NCBI RefSeq assembly: GCF_021021415.1
Contig: NZ_JAINWJ010000005.1
Location: forward strand, 1 to 64,000
DNA length: 64,000 nt
Reading direction: 5' to 3'
DNA from: Martelella mediterranea
Lineage (GTDB): Bacteria > Pseudomonadota > Alphaproteobacteria > Rhizobiales > Rhizobiaceae
Program-made: the position numbers and the translations under genes
Shown here: positions 1 to 9,280 of the stretch, piece by piece
Layout of the letters: each line of letters begins with the position of its first letter
Numbering within the stretch: the first letter of the stretch is position 1
Notes under the pieces: model-generated
Database searches by the model: none
What the model was told of the DNA's origin: nothing
The model's input: only the letters and a program-made list of their open reading frames with translations

Positions 1-9
1 CTTCTGATA

Positions 10-243
10 TCACTCAATAACTTTTAAATCGGCCTCTGAGATCTCGAGATTAACCTTCGGCAGAAATATCTGCATTAGCTCCGCAGACATTCGCACCGGA
101 TGCCTTTCAGCAACAAGTGAGTACAAATCAAAAACGGAAACATCCCATAGACGCGGGTGCAGTCCATAGGGTTCAAGAAGAACCTCCTCCGATGAGGAGG
201 GAATCAAAAAGAGATGAGGAAAGTAGAAGCGAGCCATTAGCAT
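10..243 (-). CDS. possible small hypothetical protein (77 aa), doubtful
   Basis: An open frame of 77 codons starts with ATG and ends in TGA. I do not recognise the product. It has a hydrophobic N-terminus (MLMARFYFPHLFLI) and an acidic C-terminus. There is no good ribosome binding site; only a weak AAG lies just upstream of the start. The stretch is about 46 % G+C by count over 1-240, well below the 60 %+ of the neighbouring genes, so it may be a foreign or decayed remnant. It could equally be chance, and no neighbour helps to decide. Confidence 0.25.
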   Translation of the reverse strand: MLMARFYFPHLFLIPSSSEEVLLEPYGLHPRLWDVSVFDLYSLVAERHPVRMSAELMQIFLPKVNLEISEADLKVIE

Positions 244-511
244 ATCTTACATCAGCCACCGCCAGTGAGAAGGACCTTCGCGTTCGCGAACTTCCACTTT
301 GTCCGCATTGCAGTCGTTGGCTCTCTGTGCAGCGAACCACCGCACTCCGCCCTCTACTGGCATTCGATCAGTGTGAAATGAACAGCAGCTTTGCTGAAAA
401 ACCGATACCCTGCGAAAGTCCGATATGGCGGCGCTAAGCAGCCACCAATAATTGCCCCTCATACGACAAGGCTTGAACTGCCCTCATCGCTGAAAGTCCA
501 CCCAAAAAACC
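244..511. other. gene-poor, A+T-richer stretch downstream of cckA
   Basis: No convincing gene is seen between the doubtful small frame and the 3' end of cckA. Short frames exist on both strands, but they lack ribosome binding sites and recognisable domains. No U-tailed hairpin is visible right after the cckA stop. The composition is lower in G+C than the rest of the window, which fits a decayed or horizontally acquired segment. Confidence 0.4.
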
Positions 512-3106
512 TCACCCCTCCCGGATCATCTCCCACACGGCCGCCACGAGCTGCTTCAGATTATACGGCTTGGGGAGGAACCCGAATTTGGCGTCTTCGG
601 GGAGGTTCTTGGCGAAGGCGTCGTCGGCGTAGCCGGAGACGAAGATGAATTTGAGGTCGGGATAGATGCGGCGGGCCTCGCGCAGAAGCGTCGGGCCGTC
701 CATTTCCGGCATCACCACGTCGGACACGACGATATCGACCGAGCCCTCGAGCTTTTCGAGGATTTTCAGGGCGTGGACGCCGGTATCGGCCTCGTAGACG
801 GTGAAGCCGCGCATTTCCAGCATGCGCTTGCCGGAGCGGCGCACCGCGTCCTCGTCTTCCACCAGAAGCACCACGGCGGACTGGCCGGTGAGGTCCATAT
901 CCTCCTCGCGCGGGGCCTCGTTGTCGCTCTCATTGCCCTCGCCGAAGGCGGCGGCGATCGGTTTGCCCTTGTGGTCCTTCGGGGCCTCCGCCATGTCCTT
1001 CTCGCCGGCGGCGCGCACGTGGCGCGGCAGCAGGATGATGAAGCGCGTGCCCTTGCCGACTTCGGAAACCGCATGCAGGAAGCCGCCCGACTGGGTGACG
1101 ATGCCATAGACCATGGCAAGACCGAGACCGGTGCCCTTGCCGACATCCTTGGTGGTGAAGAACGGCTCGAAGATCTTGTCCAGCACTTCCGGCGGAATGC
1201 CCGTGCCGGTATCGGCGACCTCGACCATCACGAAGTCCTTCTCCGGCACCTCGCGCAGGCCGAGGCTCGCCACGTCGGCGGCCGGCACGTTGCGGGTCGT
1301 CACCCTCAGCGTGCCGCCATCGGGCATGGCGTCGCGGGCGTTCACCGAGAGATTGGTGATCACCTGGCCGAACTGGCCGGGATCGGTCTTCACCGGCCAC
1401 AGATTGCGGGCGAAATCGGTGGTGAGGCGCACATCCGAGCCGCCGGTGAGGCGCTCGATCATCATCCGGTTGTCGCCGATGACGTCGTTGAGATCGACCA
1501 CTTCCGGCCGCATGGTCTGCTGGCGGGAGAAGGCCAGCAATTGCCGCACGAGGCCCGAGGCGCGATTGGCATTGCGCTTGATCTCGACCAGATCGGCGAA
1601 TTCCGGATCGGAGGCGCGCGACTGCAGCAGGAGGTGATCGGCCGAAAGCAGGATCGCGGTCAGCACATTGTTGAAATCATGGGCGATGCCGCCAGCAAGC
1701 GTGCCGACCGCATTGAGCTTCTGGGTGCGCGCCATCTGCGCCTCCAGCGATTTCTGCTCGCTGATTTCGATCACATAGATCAGCGCCTGCGCATCCGGCG
1801 CGGAGCCGCTGGCGGCATGCACGAAGAAGCGGAAGTGACGGCTGTCGTCGCTGAAATGGCGCGCCTCGAAGGGGGCGATGTCGCTCTGGCCCGCCGCGGC
1901 GGCGGCCAGCGCCTCGTCCAGCCGCGGCCGGTCGCCGGCATCGATCAGCCCGCCCGCGCGCGTGCCCGTGCCGATATCCTCGCGTCGCACGAGATCGGCG
2001 AACATGGTCAGGAAGCGGGTGTTGGTGGTGAGCAGCCTGCCGTCGCGGTCGACGGTGGCGATCGCCATCGGCGTATCGTCGAAAAACCGGCCGGGGGCCG
2101 CATCGCCGGCGCGCTCGTCGGCCTCGCGCCTGACGATCACGGTGCGGCTGTCGCCGGCCCTGCCCTCGCGCCCGCCAACGGCCTCGTGAAGCATGACCAC
2201 CGGCATGGTCTGCCCTGACGCAAGCTTCAGGTTCGCCTCGATCCGTTCGCTGACGCGCGCGCCGGGCTCGGGATCGAGCGCGGTCAGAAGCGCCATGCCC
2301 TCGCCGGTCGCCAGATCGGAGAATTTCATCCGGCCGGCCACGAAAGCGGCGAGATCGACGCCGAGCCAGCCGGCAAGCGTGGCGTTCATATAGCTGACCT
2401 TGCCATCGCTATCCGCCGCCACGAAGCCGACCGGGGCATGGTCGAGATAATCGATCGCCTTCTGCAGCTCGCGGAAATAGCGTTCCTGCTCCTGGCGCTC
2501 CTCGGTGATGTCGGAAATCTGCCAAATGTGGAAATTGCGGGTGGCGGCGCGGCTGTCGGTCACCGGGAAGAAACGGGCGCGCAGCCGATACCAGCGCGGG
2601 CCCTCGCCGTCCGCAAGCGGCTTGACGAGACGGAACTCCTCCTGCCCGTCACGCCCGGCGCGCACCGCCTGGCTGAGGCGATAGAGCACTTCCGAGCTCT
2701 CCGGCTCCTCCGAAAGCAGGGTATCGAGCGTTACAGGCTCGGCCGCGCCCGTCAGCCGGCCATAGGCCGCATTGGCATAGACCAGCCGGTTGCGATGATC
2801 GGTGATCACCACGGCTTCGGGGTACTGGTCGAGAAACGGCCGGGCGAAGTGATTCTGGCGTCCCGTCGGGAACAGTTCCGCCAGACCGGTCATGACCGCC
2901 AGCACGAAGAACACGCCGAGAACGGCAAACAGGCCGAGGATCGCCAGCAGAAGATCGGCCGGAAGATAACCGCGATACTGGTAGGCAAGCGCCACGATCG
3001 TCGCCAGGATGAGAAGCACCAGCGCCAGCCGGGAGATGATGCCGGCGCCGAAGCCGCGCCTGACGGTGGTCTCGCTGCCCGTGTCGTCCTTTTGCCCTGA
3101 TGTCAT
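512..3106 (-). CDS. cckA: CckA, hybrid sensor histidine kinase of the CtrA phosphorelay
   Basis: This membrane-bound hybrid kinase is expected to pass phosphate through ChpT to CtrA and CpdR and so control the cell cycle. The 864-residue product has two transmembrane segments near the N-terminus (about residues 22-80), followed by PAS-type regions. The HisKA dimerisation domain carries GGIAHDFNN with His476. The HATPase has the N box [10 protein letters not shown] and the G boxes DTGTGIPP and [12 protein letters not shown]-terminal receiver domain has the phosphoacceptor Asp796 in [12 protein letters not shown]. The start at 3106 is chosen because a GAGG lies about 7 nt upstream; a start 26 codons further upstream is open but lacks this. 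The order of domains is that of CckA orthologues in alphaproteobacteria. It is divergent from the FliO-like gene. Confidence 0.95.
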   Translation of the reverse strand: MTSGQKDDTGSETTVRRGFGAGIISRLALVLLILATIVALAYQYRGYLPADLLLAILGLFAVLGVFFVLAVMTGLAELFPTGRQNHFARPFLDQYPEAVVITDHRNRLVYANAAYGRLTGAAEPVTLDTLLSEEPESSEVLYRLSQAVRAGRDGQEEFRLVKPLADGEGPRWYRLRARFFPVTDSRAATRNFHIWQISDITEERQEQERYFRELQKAIDYLDHAPVGFVAADSDGKVSYMNATLAGWLGVDLAAFVAGRMKFSDLATGEGMALLTALDPEPGARVSERIEANLKLASGQTMPVVMLHEAVGGREGRAGDSRTVIVRREADERAGDAAPGRFFDDTPMAIATVDRDGRLLTTNTRFLTMFADLVRREDIGTGTRAGGLIDAGDRPRLDEALAAAAAGQSDIAPFEARHFSDDSRHFRFFVHAASGSAPDAQALIYVIEISEQKSLEAQMARTQKLNAVGTLAGGIAHDFNNVLTAILLSADHLLLQSRASDPEFADLVEIKRNANRASGLVRQLLAFSRQQTMRPEVVDLNDVIGDNRMMIERLTGGSDVRLTTDFARNLWPVKTDPGQFGQVITNLSVNARDAMPDGGTLRVTTRNVPAADVASLGLREVPEKDFVMVEVADTGTGIPPEVLDKIFEPFFTTKDVGKGTGLGLAMVYGIVTQSGGFLHAVSEVGKGTRFIILLPRHVRAAGEKDMAEAPKDHKGKPIAAAFGEGNESDNEAPREEDMDLTGQSAVVLLVEDEDAVRRSGKRMLEMRGFTVYEADTGVHALKILEKLEGSVDIVVSDVVMPEMDGPTLLREARRIYPDLKFIFVSGYADDAFAKNLPEDAKFGFLPKPYNLKQLVAAVWEMIREG

Positions 3107-3382
3107 TGAAACCTCGTCATCCGTCCGGCCCGCGCCGCGAAACATCGTTGGTGCCCGATGCAACAGGATCGGCCAGTTCTGCAAGCATATCTAGCGACAA
3201 ATGCTTAAATTTCGGTATTGCCGCCCGGTTTCCGCCCCGATCAGGCCCGGTTTCGTCCATGCCTTGCTTCGTTCTGGTGATATTGCCAAAAAAGGCGCGA
3301 TTTCAATCCGTAAGCCATGCTAGATTGGCGCGCGCATGCGCAGGCAAAGCGCGAACAGGGCATAGGCAGTGAAAGGCAGACA

Positions 3383-3739
3383 ATGGGCGACCTCGGTTTC
3401 GGCAGCATGATTTTCGATATACCGCTGATAGCGATCGGCGTGATCATCGTGATCATTGTCGCGATCTGGGTTCTGATGCATCTGCGCCCGCCATCGCCCT
3501 TCATCCGGGGCGGCAAGAACCGTAAGCCGCGGCTTTTCGTGGTCGATGCCGCGGCCGTCGACGCGCGCCGCCGGGTGGTGCTGATCCGGCGCGACAATGT
3601 CGAGCATCTGGTGATGATCGGCGGCCCGAACGATATCCTGCTGGAAACGCGCATACCGGCGCCCATCGGCGCGCGCCGCGCGCCTTCGGCCGAAGAGGCC
3701 GCCGCCAAGCCCGCAACCGCGCCCACCGAGCCCAGGTGA
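3383..3739 (+). CDS. FliO-domain small membrane protein
   Basis: The 118-residue product has one N-terminal transmembrane helix (about residues 9-34, rich in Ile and Val) and then a cytoplasmic domain. That domain contains RRRVVLIRRDNVEHLVMIGGP, the pattern seen in FliO, a helper of the flagellar type III export gate (FliP/FliQ/FliR). A proline- and alanine-rich tail follows. The start is chosen at the ATG preceded by AAAGG. The gene is alone, divergent from cckA and far from any flagellar cluster in the window, so the flagellar role is inferred from the domain only. It ends just before a strong bidirectional terminator. Confidence 0.65.
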   Translation: MGDLGFGSMIFDIPLIAIGVIIVIIVAIWVLMHLRPPSPFIRGGKNRKPRLFVVDAAAVDARRRVVLIRRDNVEHLVMIGGPNDILLETRIPAPIGARRAPSAEEAAAKPATAPTEPR

Positions 3740-3771
3740 TTCGCCAGCGCGCAAAAAAAACAGCGATGAGA

Positions 3772-3807
3772 ATCAAAAGGCCGCGTCCTCTGGCGCGGCC
3801 TTTTGAT
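3772..3807. terminator. bidirectional intrinsic terminator between the FliO-like gene and dksA
   Basis: A perfect 14-bp inverted repeat (arms 3772-3785 and 3794-3807) with an 8-nt loop ends in TTTTGAT on the plus strand. By symmetry it also ends in a T run on the minus strand. It lies between two convergent genes and can serve both. Confidence 0.85.
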
Positions 3808-3815
3808 GTGTCATG

Positions 3816-4241
3816 CTATTCGTCGCGGTAGACTTTTTCGCGTCGCTCGTGGCGCTCCTGCGCCTCGATCGACAGGGTTGCGATTGGTCGCGCATCCAGC
3901 CGCTTCAACCCGATCGGCTCACCCGTCTCCTCGCAATAACCATAGGTTCCCTCGTCGATCCGGCGCAGCGCCGCATCGATCTTCGAGATCAGCTTGCGCT
4001 GGCGATCACGCGCACGCAGTTCGATGGAACGGTCGGTTTCGGAAGAGGCCCGGTCAGCGAGATCGGGATGGTTGGCGCTTTCGGCGGCCAGATGTTCGAG
4101 CGTTTCGCGTGCTTCCCGCAGGATATCGTTTTTCCAGGCGATCAGTTTTGCGCGAAAATAGGCCCGCTGGTTGGGATTCATGAACTCTTCGTTATCGGAG
4201 AGAACATAGCTACTAAGATCAATGTTCTTGTTCAAAGCCAT
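3816..4241 (-). CDS. dksA: DksA-family RNA polymerase-binding transcription factor
   Basis: DksA enters the secondary channel of RNA polymerase and, with ppGpp, adjusts rRNA and amino-acid promoters. The 141-residue product has the long N-terminal coiled coil and the C-terminal finger YGYCEETGEPIGLKRLDARP. In E. coli the finger holds four zinc-binding cysteines. Here the pairs read CEET and SIEA, so only one cysteine is left. Single-cysteine DksA proteins are known in alphaproteobacteria. The start at 4241 is preceded closely by AGGAGA. A long upstream region (over 300 bp) separates it from the divergent phosphatase gene. Confidence 0.92.
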   Translation of the reverse strand: MALNKNIDLSSYVLSDNEEFMNPNQRAYFRAKLIAWKNDILREARETLEHLAAESANHPDLADRASSETDRSIELRARDRQRKLISKIDAALRRIDEGTYGYCEETGEPIGLKRLDARPIATLSIEAQERHERREKVYRDE

Positions 4242-4590
4242 TCTCCTGAACAACACCCCACGGGCGGTGTATATCCCAAACAAATACGAAAATTCAAGCC
4301 TCTGCTTCATATTTGGGCATGTAAAAAACTGTTGAAAAAATAGGCCCTGCCTGAAGAACGACCTCTCTGTCACAATGCCGTTCAAAATCGCGCCTGCGTT
4401 GCAGGACCGTCGAAGATCGCTCTCAACGGCTGCATTCCAATGGATTTTCGGGGCTCGGGAAACATCGAAGAAAGGCGACAAAAAAGCGTGAGGCCTTGTG
4501 AAAAAATCATGGTAAAGACATGGTCGATTTTTGAATGTCAGCGCAGCCACCGCGCGTTCGATACCGCTTCACGCCGCTTCGAGATTGAGA
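4242..4590. promoter_or_regulatory. divergent intergenic region between dksA and the SixA-like gene
   Basis: This 349-bp region holds no supported gene. It is A+T-richer next to dksA and must contain the promoters and leaders of two divergent genes. I see no clear riboswitch, terminator or sigma-factor consensus in it. Confidence 0.4.
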
Positions 4591-5106
4591 ATGTCGACCA
4601 TCAACCCGCACCCCGACCGGATCTATCTTCTGCGCCATGCCCAGGCGGTCTGGCCCGAGCCGACCATGCGCGATTACGACCGGCCGCTCTCCAAGCGCGG
4701 CGTCGACGACGCGGCCGAACTTGCCGAGCGGATGAAGCAGAGCGGCTACGTTCCAGGCCTGATCCTGTCGTCGTCCGCGATGCGTTGTCGGCAGACGGCG
4801 GACGCCGCCTATCGCACGCTCGGCCGCGCGCCGGAGTGCCGATTCGTCGATGATTTCTACCAGGCCGCGCCCGTGACCTATCTCGAGGCGCTGGCCGAGA
4901 ATGCCGACGCCAAAACCGTGCTGATCTGCGGCCACAATCCCGGCATAGAGGAAACACTGCTGATGCTGGTGGGCCCCGAAGCCTTCAACAGAGCCTGCCC
5001 CTACGGCTTTCCCACCGCCGGCATGGCGGTGCTCGACCATGCGGGCGATGGCGCGGGAACCGAGGCGCCGCAATGGAATATCACGGCCTTCCTGGCGCCG
5101 AACTGA
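4591..5106 (+). CDS. SixA-type histidine phosphatase
   Basis: This is a 171-residue histidine phosphatase. The catalytic signature YLLRHAQAVWPEP near the N-terminus carries the phosphohistidine nucleophile, and the second conserved histidine is in ICGHNPGIEE. The short length and the LILSSSAMRCRQTA motif match the SixA group, which removes phosphate from histidine phosphotransfer domains in E. coli. The true substrate here is unknown. The start is taken at MSTINPHP because homologous proteins begin a few residues before the catalytic motif; the upstream ribosome binding site is weak. Confidence 0.8.
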   Translation: MSTINPHPDRIYLLRHAQAVWPEPTMRDYDRPLSKRGVDDAAELAERMKQSGYVPGLILSSSAMRCRQTADAAYRTLGRAPECRFVDDFYQAAPVTYLEALAENADAKTVLICGHNPGIEETLLMLVGPEAFNRACPYGFPTAGMAVLDHAGDGAGTEAPQWNITAFLAPN

Positions 5107-5203
5107 GCCATTGCGTATCCGCGCTCCCGTTCGCGACGGTGCTTTGATCCGCGCGCCGGCCTCCCTATATTGCGGGTAGACCCGTGAAAGGAAGCCGAAC
5201 TTG

Positions 5204-6679
5204 ATGCCGATCCATACGTCGCTGGGCGACAATGCCAGACTTACGCTCGACAACATCACGGATCGCGCCTCCGACCTTGTTCAGCCCACGCTGCGGCTTG
5301 GCGTCACCGGCCTGTCGCGGGCCGGCAAGACGGTGTTCATCGCTTCGCTGGTCCACAATCTGCTGCATAATGGCCGCCTGCCGTTCTTCGAGGCGATGCG
5401 TTCGGGGCGCATCTCCGATATCAGGTTGGAAGAGCAGCCCGACGATCAGGTCCCCCGCTTCGATTACGAAACCCATATCGACCGGCTGGTGGACGAACGC
5501 ATCTGGCCCGATTCGACCCGCGCGGTGTCCGAACTCCGCCTGACGCTGCATTATCAGAGCGCGAGCCGCTGGAACCGGATGTTCTCGCGTGGCAGCATCG
5601 CCATCGATATCGTTGATTATCCAGGCGAATGGCTGCTCGACCTGCCGCTCCTCGGCCAGGATTTCCGCACCTTCAGTCGCGAGACCGAGGCGCGGGCGTC
5701 AAGCCCCGCGCGGACAGCGCTCGCCAAGGGTTGGATGGAGCTTGCCGGCTCTCTCGATTACGACGCGCCGGCCGACGAGAAGACGCTGAAGGCGCTGCAT
5801 GAAAGCTTCTCGGCCTATCTGACCGCCTGCCGCGCCGACGAGCATTCGCTTTCCACCCTGCCCCCCGGCCGTTTCCTGATGCCGGGCGATCTGGAAGGTT
5901 CACCTGCACTTACCTTCGCGCCGCTTCCCGGCCTCGGCGACGAGAAGTTCAAGCGCGGATCGCTCGCCGCCCAGATGGAGCGGCGCTTCGAGGCCTATAA
6001 ATCCGTCGTCGTAAAACCGTTCTTCCGCAACCACTTCGCCCGTCTCGACCGCCAGGTCGTGCTGGTCGACACGTTGCAGGCGCTGAGCCGCGGGCCGGAG
6101 GCGATCGCCGATCTGGAACGCGCGCTTTCCGAAGTGCTGTCCTGCTTCCGGCCGGGACGCAATTCCTGGCTCTCCTCGCTGGCGCGGCGGCGGATCGACC
6201 GGGTGCTGATCGCGGCCACCAAGGCCGACCACCTGCATCACGAAAGCCATGACCGGCTGGAGAAGCTGACGCGTCGGCTCGTCAACGACGCGATCAAGAC
6301 CATCGGCATTTCCGGCGCTGGCATCGACGTGATGGCGATCGCCTCCGTTCGGGCGACGCGGGAGGCGACGGTCGAATCCGGATCGCAGGTTCTACCTGTC
6401 ATCGTCGGCACCCCGATAAAAGGCGAGAAGATCGGCGCGGAAACCTTTGATGGAATTCGAAAAACAGCAATCTTCCCCGGCGACCTCCCGGCCAATCCGG
6501 AGGCGTTTTTCCGCATGCTGAAGCGCGGCGGCGACGTGCCGGAAGGCCTTGCCGACATCAACGCCGTGCGGTTCCGTCCGCCCGAGATCGACATCGAGGC
6601 CAGCGAAGGCGGACCGTCGATCCCGCATATCCGGCTCGACCGCGCGCTGCAGTTTCTGATCGGAGACAGACTGGCATGA
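5204..6679 (+). CDS. YcjX-like P-loop GTPase (DUF463)
   Basis: The 491-residue product carries a Walker A motif close to the N-terminus (GVTGLSRAGKTVF). The arrangement is that of the YcjX family, a stress-associated GTP-binding protein. Further motifs include IVDYPGEWLLDLPLL and IAATKADHLHH, which fits the NKxD-like guanine-recognition position. GAAAGGAAG lies upstream of the ATG. The next gene starts inside its stop codon (ATGA), so the two are translationally coupled. The cellular role of this pair is not well defined. Confidence 0.85.
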   Translation: MPIHTSLGDNARLTLDNITDRASDLVQPTLRLGVTGLSRAGKTVFIASLVHNLLHNGRLPFFEAMRSGRISDIRLEEQPDDQVPRFDYETHIDRLVDERIWPDSTRAVSELRLTLHYQSASRWNRMFSRGSIAIDIVDYPGEWLLDLPLLGQDFRTFSRETEARASSPARTALAKGWMELAGSLDYDAPADEKTLKALHESFSAYLTACRADEHSLSTLPPGRFLMPGDLEGSPALTFAPLPGLGDEKFKRGSLAAQMERRFEAYKSVVVKPFFRNHFARLDRQVVLVDTLQALSRGPEAIADLERALSEVLSCFRPGRNSWLSSLARRRIDRVLIAATKADHLHHESHDRLEKLTRRLVNDAIKTIGISGAGIDVMAIASVRATREATVESGSQVLPVIVGTPIKGEKIGAETFDGIRKTAIFPGDLPANPEAFFRMLKRGGDVPEGLADINAVRFRPPEIDIEASEGGPSIPHIRLDRALQFLIGDRLA

Positions 6680-7737
6680 GCCCCGACCACACGCGCCGCC
6701 CGGCGGTATTCGATATCGAGGAAAAAGCCTCCCGCAAGGAAGACGAGCCGCGCCGCCCGCCCCGCCATTTCGATCCGCCGCCAGTGACGCCCGACGAGGA
6801 CGACCCGTTTCTGCGCGATGCGGAGACGATTGCCGCCGACGAGATGGAGCCGCCGGTGGCGACCATGAAGAAGCGCGGCTTCTCGTTTTCCAAGCTTGCC
6901 GGCATCGCCTTCGGCATCCTGCTGTCGCTGGCGATCGGGCTGTGGATCGACGATCTGGTGCGCTCGCTGTTTGACCGCGCGCCCTGGCTCGGCTGGCTGG
7001 CACTCGGTGCGGTGGTGGTCGGCGTCGCGGCGGCGCTGGTGGTCGCCGCCCGCGAGATCATCGCGATCATGCGGCTCGGCGCGATCCAGCATATCAAGCT
7101 GAAGATGGCCGAGGCCCATGCAAGCAGCGATGCCGCAAGCGCGCGGGTCGCCGCCCGCGAGCTGTCGACGCTGCTTGCCGGCAAGGCCGAAACTGCGCGC
7201 GGCCGCCAGCGCCTTTCAGAGCTTGACGAGGAGGTGGTCGATGCCCCGCAGCTTGTCGAGTTTTGCGAACGCGAGATGATGGCGCCGCTCGACCTGAAAG
7301 CGCGCGCACTGATCCTCAACGCCTCCAAGCGCGTCTCGGTGGTCACCGCCATCAGCCCGCGCGCCGCCGTCGATCTTCTTTACGTCTTCTACGAATCGAT
7401 CCGCCTGATCCGCAACATGGCGGAGCTTTACGGCGGCCGTCCGGGCTCCGTCGGCATGTTCCGGCTGATCCGCGACGTGCTCTCGCATCTGGCCGTCACC
7501 GGATCGATTGCGGTGGGCGACAGCCTGATCCAGCAGGTGCTCGGCCACGGGCTGGCGTCCAAGCTTTCCGCCCGCTTCGGGGAGGGCATGATCAACGGGC
7601 TGATGACCGCCCGCATCGGCATCGCCGCCATGGACCTGTGCCGCCCGATGCCGTTCCACGCGTTGAAACGCCCCGGCATGGGCGATTTCATCGGCGATCT
7701 CGCCCCCGGCGAAAAGCGCGACCTCTCCAACCCATAG
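6676..7737 (+). CDS. YcjF-like inner membrane protein (DUF697 / TIGR01620)
   Basis: This is a 353-residue membrane protein. A charged, proline-rich cytoplasmic N-terminus of about 70 residues is followed by two transmembrane helices (about residues 75-92 and 100-125). A DUF697-type C-terminal domain carries the hydrophobic helix LIQQVLGHGLASKLSARFGEG. Its ATG overlaps the TGA of the YcjX-like GTPase by four bases, a pairing conserved in proteobacteria. The two products probably act together at the membrane, but the process is unknown. Confidence 0.8.
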   Translation: MSPDHTRRPAVFDIEEKASRKEDEPRRPPRHFDPPPVTPDEDDPFLRDAETIAADEMEPPVATMKKRGFSFSKLAGIAFGILLSLAIGLWIDDLVRSLFDRAPWLGWLALGAVVVGVAAALVVAAREIIAIMRLGAIQHIKLKMAEAHASSDAASARVAARELSTLLAGKAETARGRQRLSELDEEVVDAPQLVEFCEREMMAPLDLKARALILNASKRVSVVTAISPRAAVDLLYVFYESIRLIRNMAELYGGRPGSVGMFRLIRDVLSHLAVTGSIAVGDSLIQQVLGHGLASKLSARFGEGMINGLMTARIGIAAMDLCRPMPFHALKRPGMGDFIGDLAPGEKRDLSNP

Positions 7738-7836
7738 GCTCCCGCGCGCAAGCATAGATTGTGCGCAAACCAAAGCTTAACCATTCGCCGTCATGATTGG
7801 CTACCGAACCCTTGTCTTGCGTAACCGGAACAATCG

Positions 7837-8382
7837 ATGGCCCCCACTCCCCGCATCCTTCGCTCCGCCCTGCTGATTGCGGCCCTCGCGGCGGCGCTTC
7901 CGGCAAGCGCCCTTGCGGAAAGCGATGACGACGCGTTCTTCCGCCAGGTCGCCGGCAAATGGACAGGCCCCGGTAAGATCGTCGAGGGCAAGCTGAAGGG
8001 CACGCATTTCAAATGCGAGCTGGACGGTCTTCCGGTGACGGGCGAGGAAGGCGGCTTCAAGCTGGACGGCAAATGCCGCGCCGGCCTGTTTTCCCACCCG
8101 ATCACCGCCGTGTTCATCCGCGACGGCGACAGCTATCGCGGCCAGTTTCTCGATGGCGAGGAAGGCGAAGGACTTGCCGTGACCGGCGGCAGCATCGAGG
8201 ACCAGAAAGCCGTGATTTCGCTGCGGCGCAAGGAGGTCGAGGGCGCGCTGGTGACCAGCATGCAGAGCGAAAACGATCTCAACATCACGCTGCTGATCAA
8301 GGGCGGCACCCGCTATGTGCCGGTCATCGGCCTATCGCTGAAGCGCGAGGGCGATCCCTTCACCGTCGGCGCGATCAAGTAG
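7837..8382 (+). CDS. secreted protein of unknown function, probably beta-rich
   Basis: The 181-residue product has a clear signal peptide (positive start, hydrophobic core, cleavage after ALA at about residue 27). The mature part begins FFRQVAGKWTGPGKI and continues as short alternating strands with many Gly and Asp turns, suggesting a small beta-barrel such as a lipocalin-like fold. I cannot assign a function. A TTAACCAT motif about 55 bp upstream (near 7777) resembles a CtrA half-site, but without a full box this is weak. It converges on folK. Confidence 0.65.
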   Translation: MAPTPRILRSALLIAALAAALPASALAESDDDAFFRQVAGKWTGPGKIVEGKLKGTHFKCELDGLPVTGEEGGFKLDGKCRAGLFSHPITAVFIRDGDSYRGQFLDGEEGEGLAVTGGSIEDQKAVISLRRKEVEGALVTSMQSENDLNITLLIKGGTRYVPVIGLSLKREGDPFTVGAIK

Positions 8383-8409
8383 CGGCGGCTCCGGGAAACC
8401 GAACCGCGC

Positions 8410-8922
8410 TCACGCCGTCCACCACGCCCCGTCATCGCTGATCGCGACAATGCCCGCCATATCGGCCTCGGATGCCCATTCAGACACCGCGCGACCGTCG
8501 ACCGCAAGGTCGGGCGCGATTTCGGCAAGCGGCATCAGCACGAAGCCGCGTTCCAGCATGCGCGGATGCGGGATGGTCACGGTCTCGGTATTCAAGGTCT
8601 CCGTGCCATAGGTCAGGATATCGATATCGATCAGCCGCGGCCCCCAGCGGACATCGCGCACCCGTTTCAATTGCTTCTCGATATCGAGACAGCGCTGCAT
8701 CAGCGCCTGCGGCGAAAGCGACGTTTCGACAAGGGCGCAGCAATTGATGAAGGGCGGTTGCTCGACAAGGCCCCAGGGCGGCGTGCGGTAGAGCTTCGAC
8801 ACGGCGGCGACTGCTGTGCCCTCCCCGTCATCAAGCATCCGCAAGGCCCGCGCCATGGCGGCAACCGGATCGCCGAGATTGGCGCCGAGCCCGAGCGCGG
8901 CGCGGACGGGTTCAGCGGACAT
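8410..8922 (-). CDS. folK: 2-amino-4-hydroxy-6-hydroxymethyldihydropteridine pyrophosphokinase
   Basis: HPPK transfers pyrophosphate from ATP to 6-hydroxymethyl-dihydropterin, just before the FolP step. The 170-residue protein has ALGLGANLGDP at the start, the FINCCALVET segment and the family signature RWGPRLIDIDIL. It is the last gene of folP-folB-folK, and its start overlaps the end of folB by 11 bases. Confidence 0.95.
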   Translation of the reverse strand: MSAEPVRAALGLGANLGDPVAAMARALRMLDDGEGTAVAAVSKLYRTPPWGLVEQPPFINCCALVETSLSPQALMQRCLDIEKQLKRVRDVRWGPRLIDIDILTYGTETLNTETVTIPHPRMLERGFVLMPLAEIAPDLAVDGRAVSEWASEADMAGIVAISDDGAWWTA

Positions 8923-9280
8923 CGCGCACCAGCCTCGCCTCGACGTGATCGAGTATGCCCGGGATCGGCACCGAGGGTTTGCGCACCGCGACCTCGACGC
9001 GCGTGATGGCCTGATGATAGGCCGTCACTGCCTCGGCGATTGCGGCGGCAAGCGCCTCGATCAACTGAAAGCGCCGTTCCGTCACCACCGCGCCCACGAC
9101 CGGATAGAGCCCGCCGTAATCCACGGCATTGGTGAAATCGTCGGCAAGCGCTGCCGCATCATCGACATCGACGATGACGTCGACGAAGAAGCGCTGGCCC
9201 ATCCGCTCCTCCTCCGGCAGCACGCCGTGATAGGCATAGAAAGCGCAGTTTTTCATGGTGATCGTGTAGCGTCCGCTCAT
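8912..9280 (-). CDS. folB: dihydroneopterin aldolase
   Basis: FolB converts 7,8-dihydroneopterin to 6-hydroxymethyl-dihydropterin and glycolaldehyde. The 122-residue product starts with the typical CAFYAYHGVLPEEERMGQRF segment containing the conserved Tyr-His-Gly and Glu, and continues with VDYGGLY. GGAG lies 8 nt before the ATG. The ATG overlaps the folP stop by four bases, and the 3' end overlaps folK, so the three genes form one translation unit. Confidence 0.95.
   Translation of the reverse strand: MSGRYTITMKNCAFYAYHGVLPEEERMGQRFFVDVIVDVDDAAALADDFTNAVDYGGLYPVVGAVVTERRFQLIEALAAAIAEAVTAYHQAITRVEVAVRKPSVPIPGILDHVEARLVRDVR

Noticed and set aside
247-462. 71-codon minus-strand frame, and plus-strand frames at 117-437 and 391-648
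   Set aside because: They overlap each other in different frames, have no ribosome binding sites and no recognisable content; the last runs into cckA antisense.
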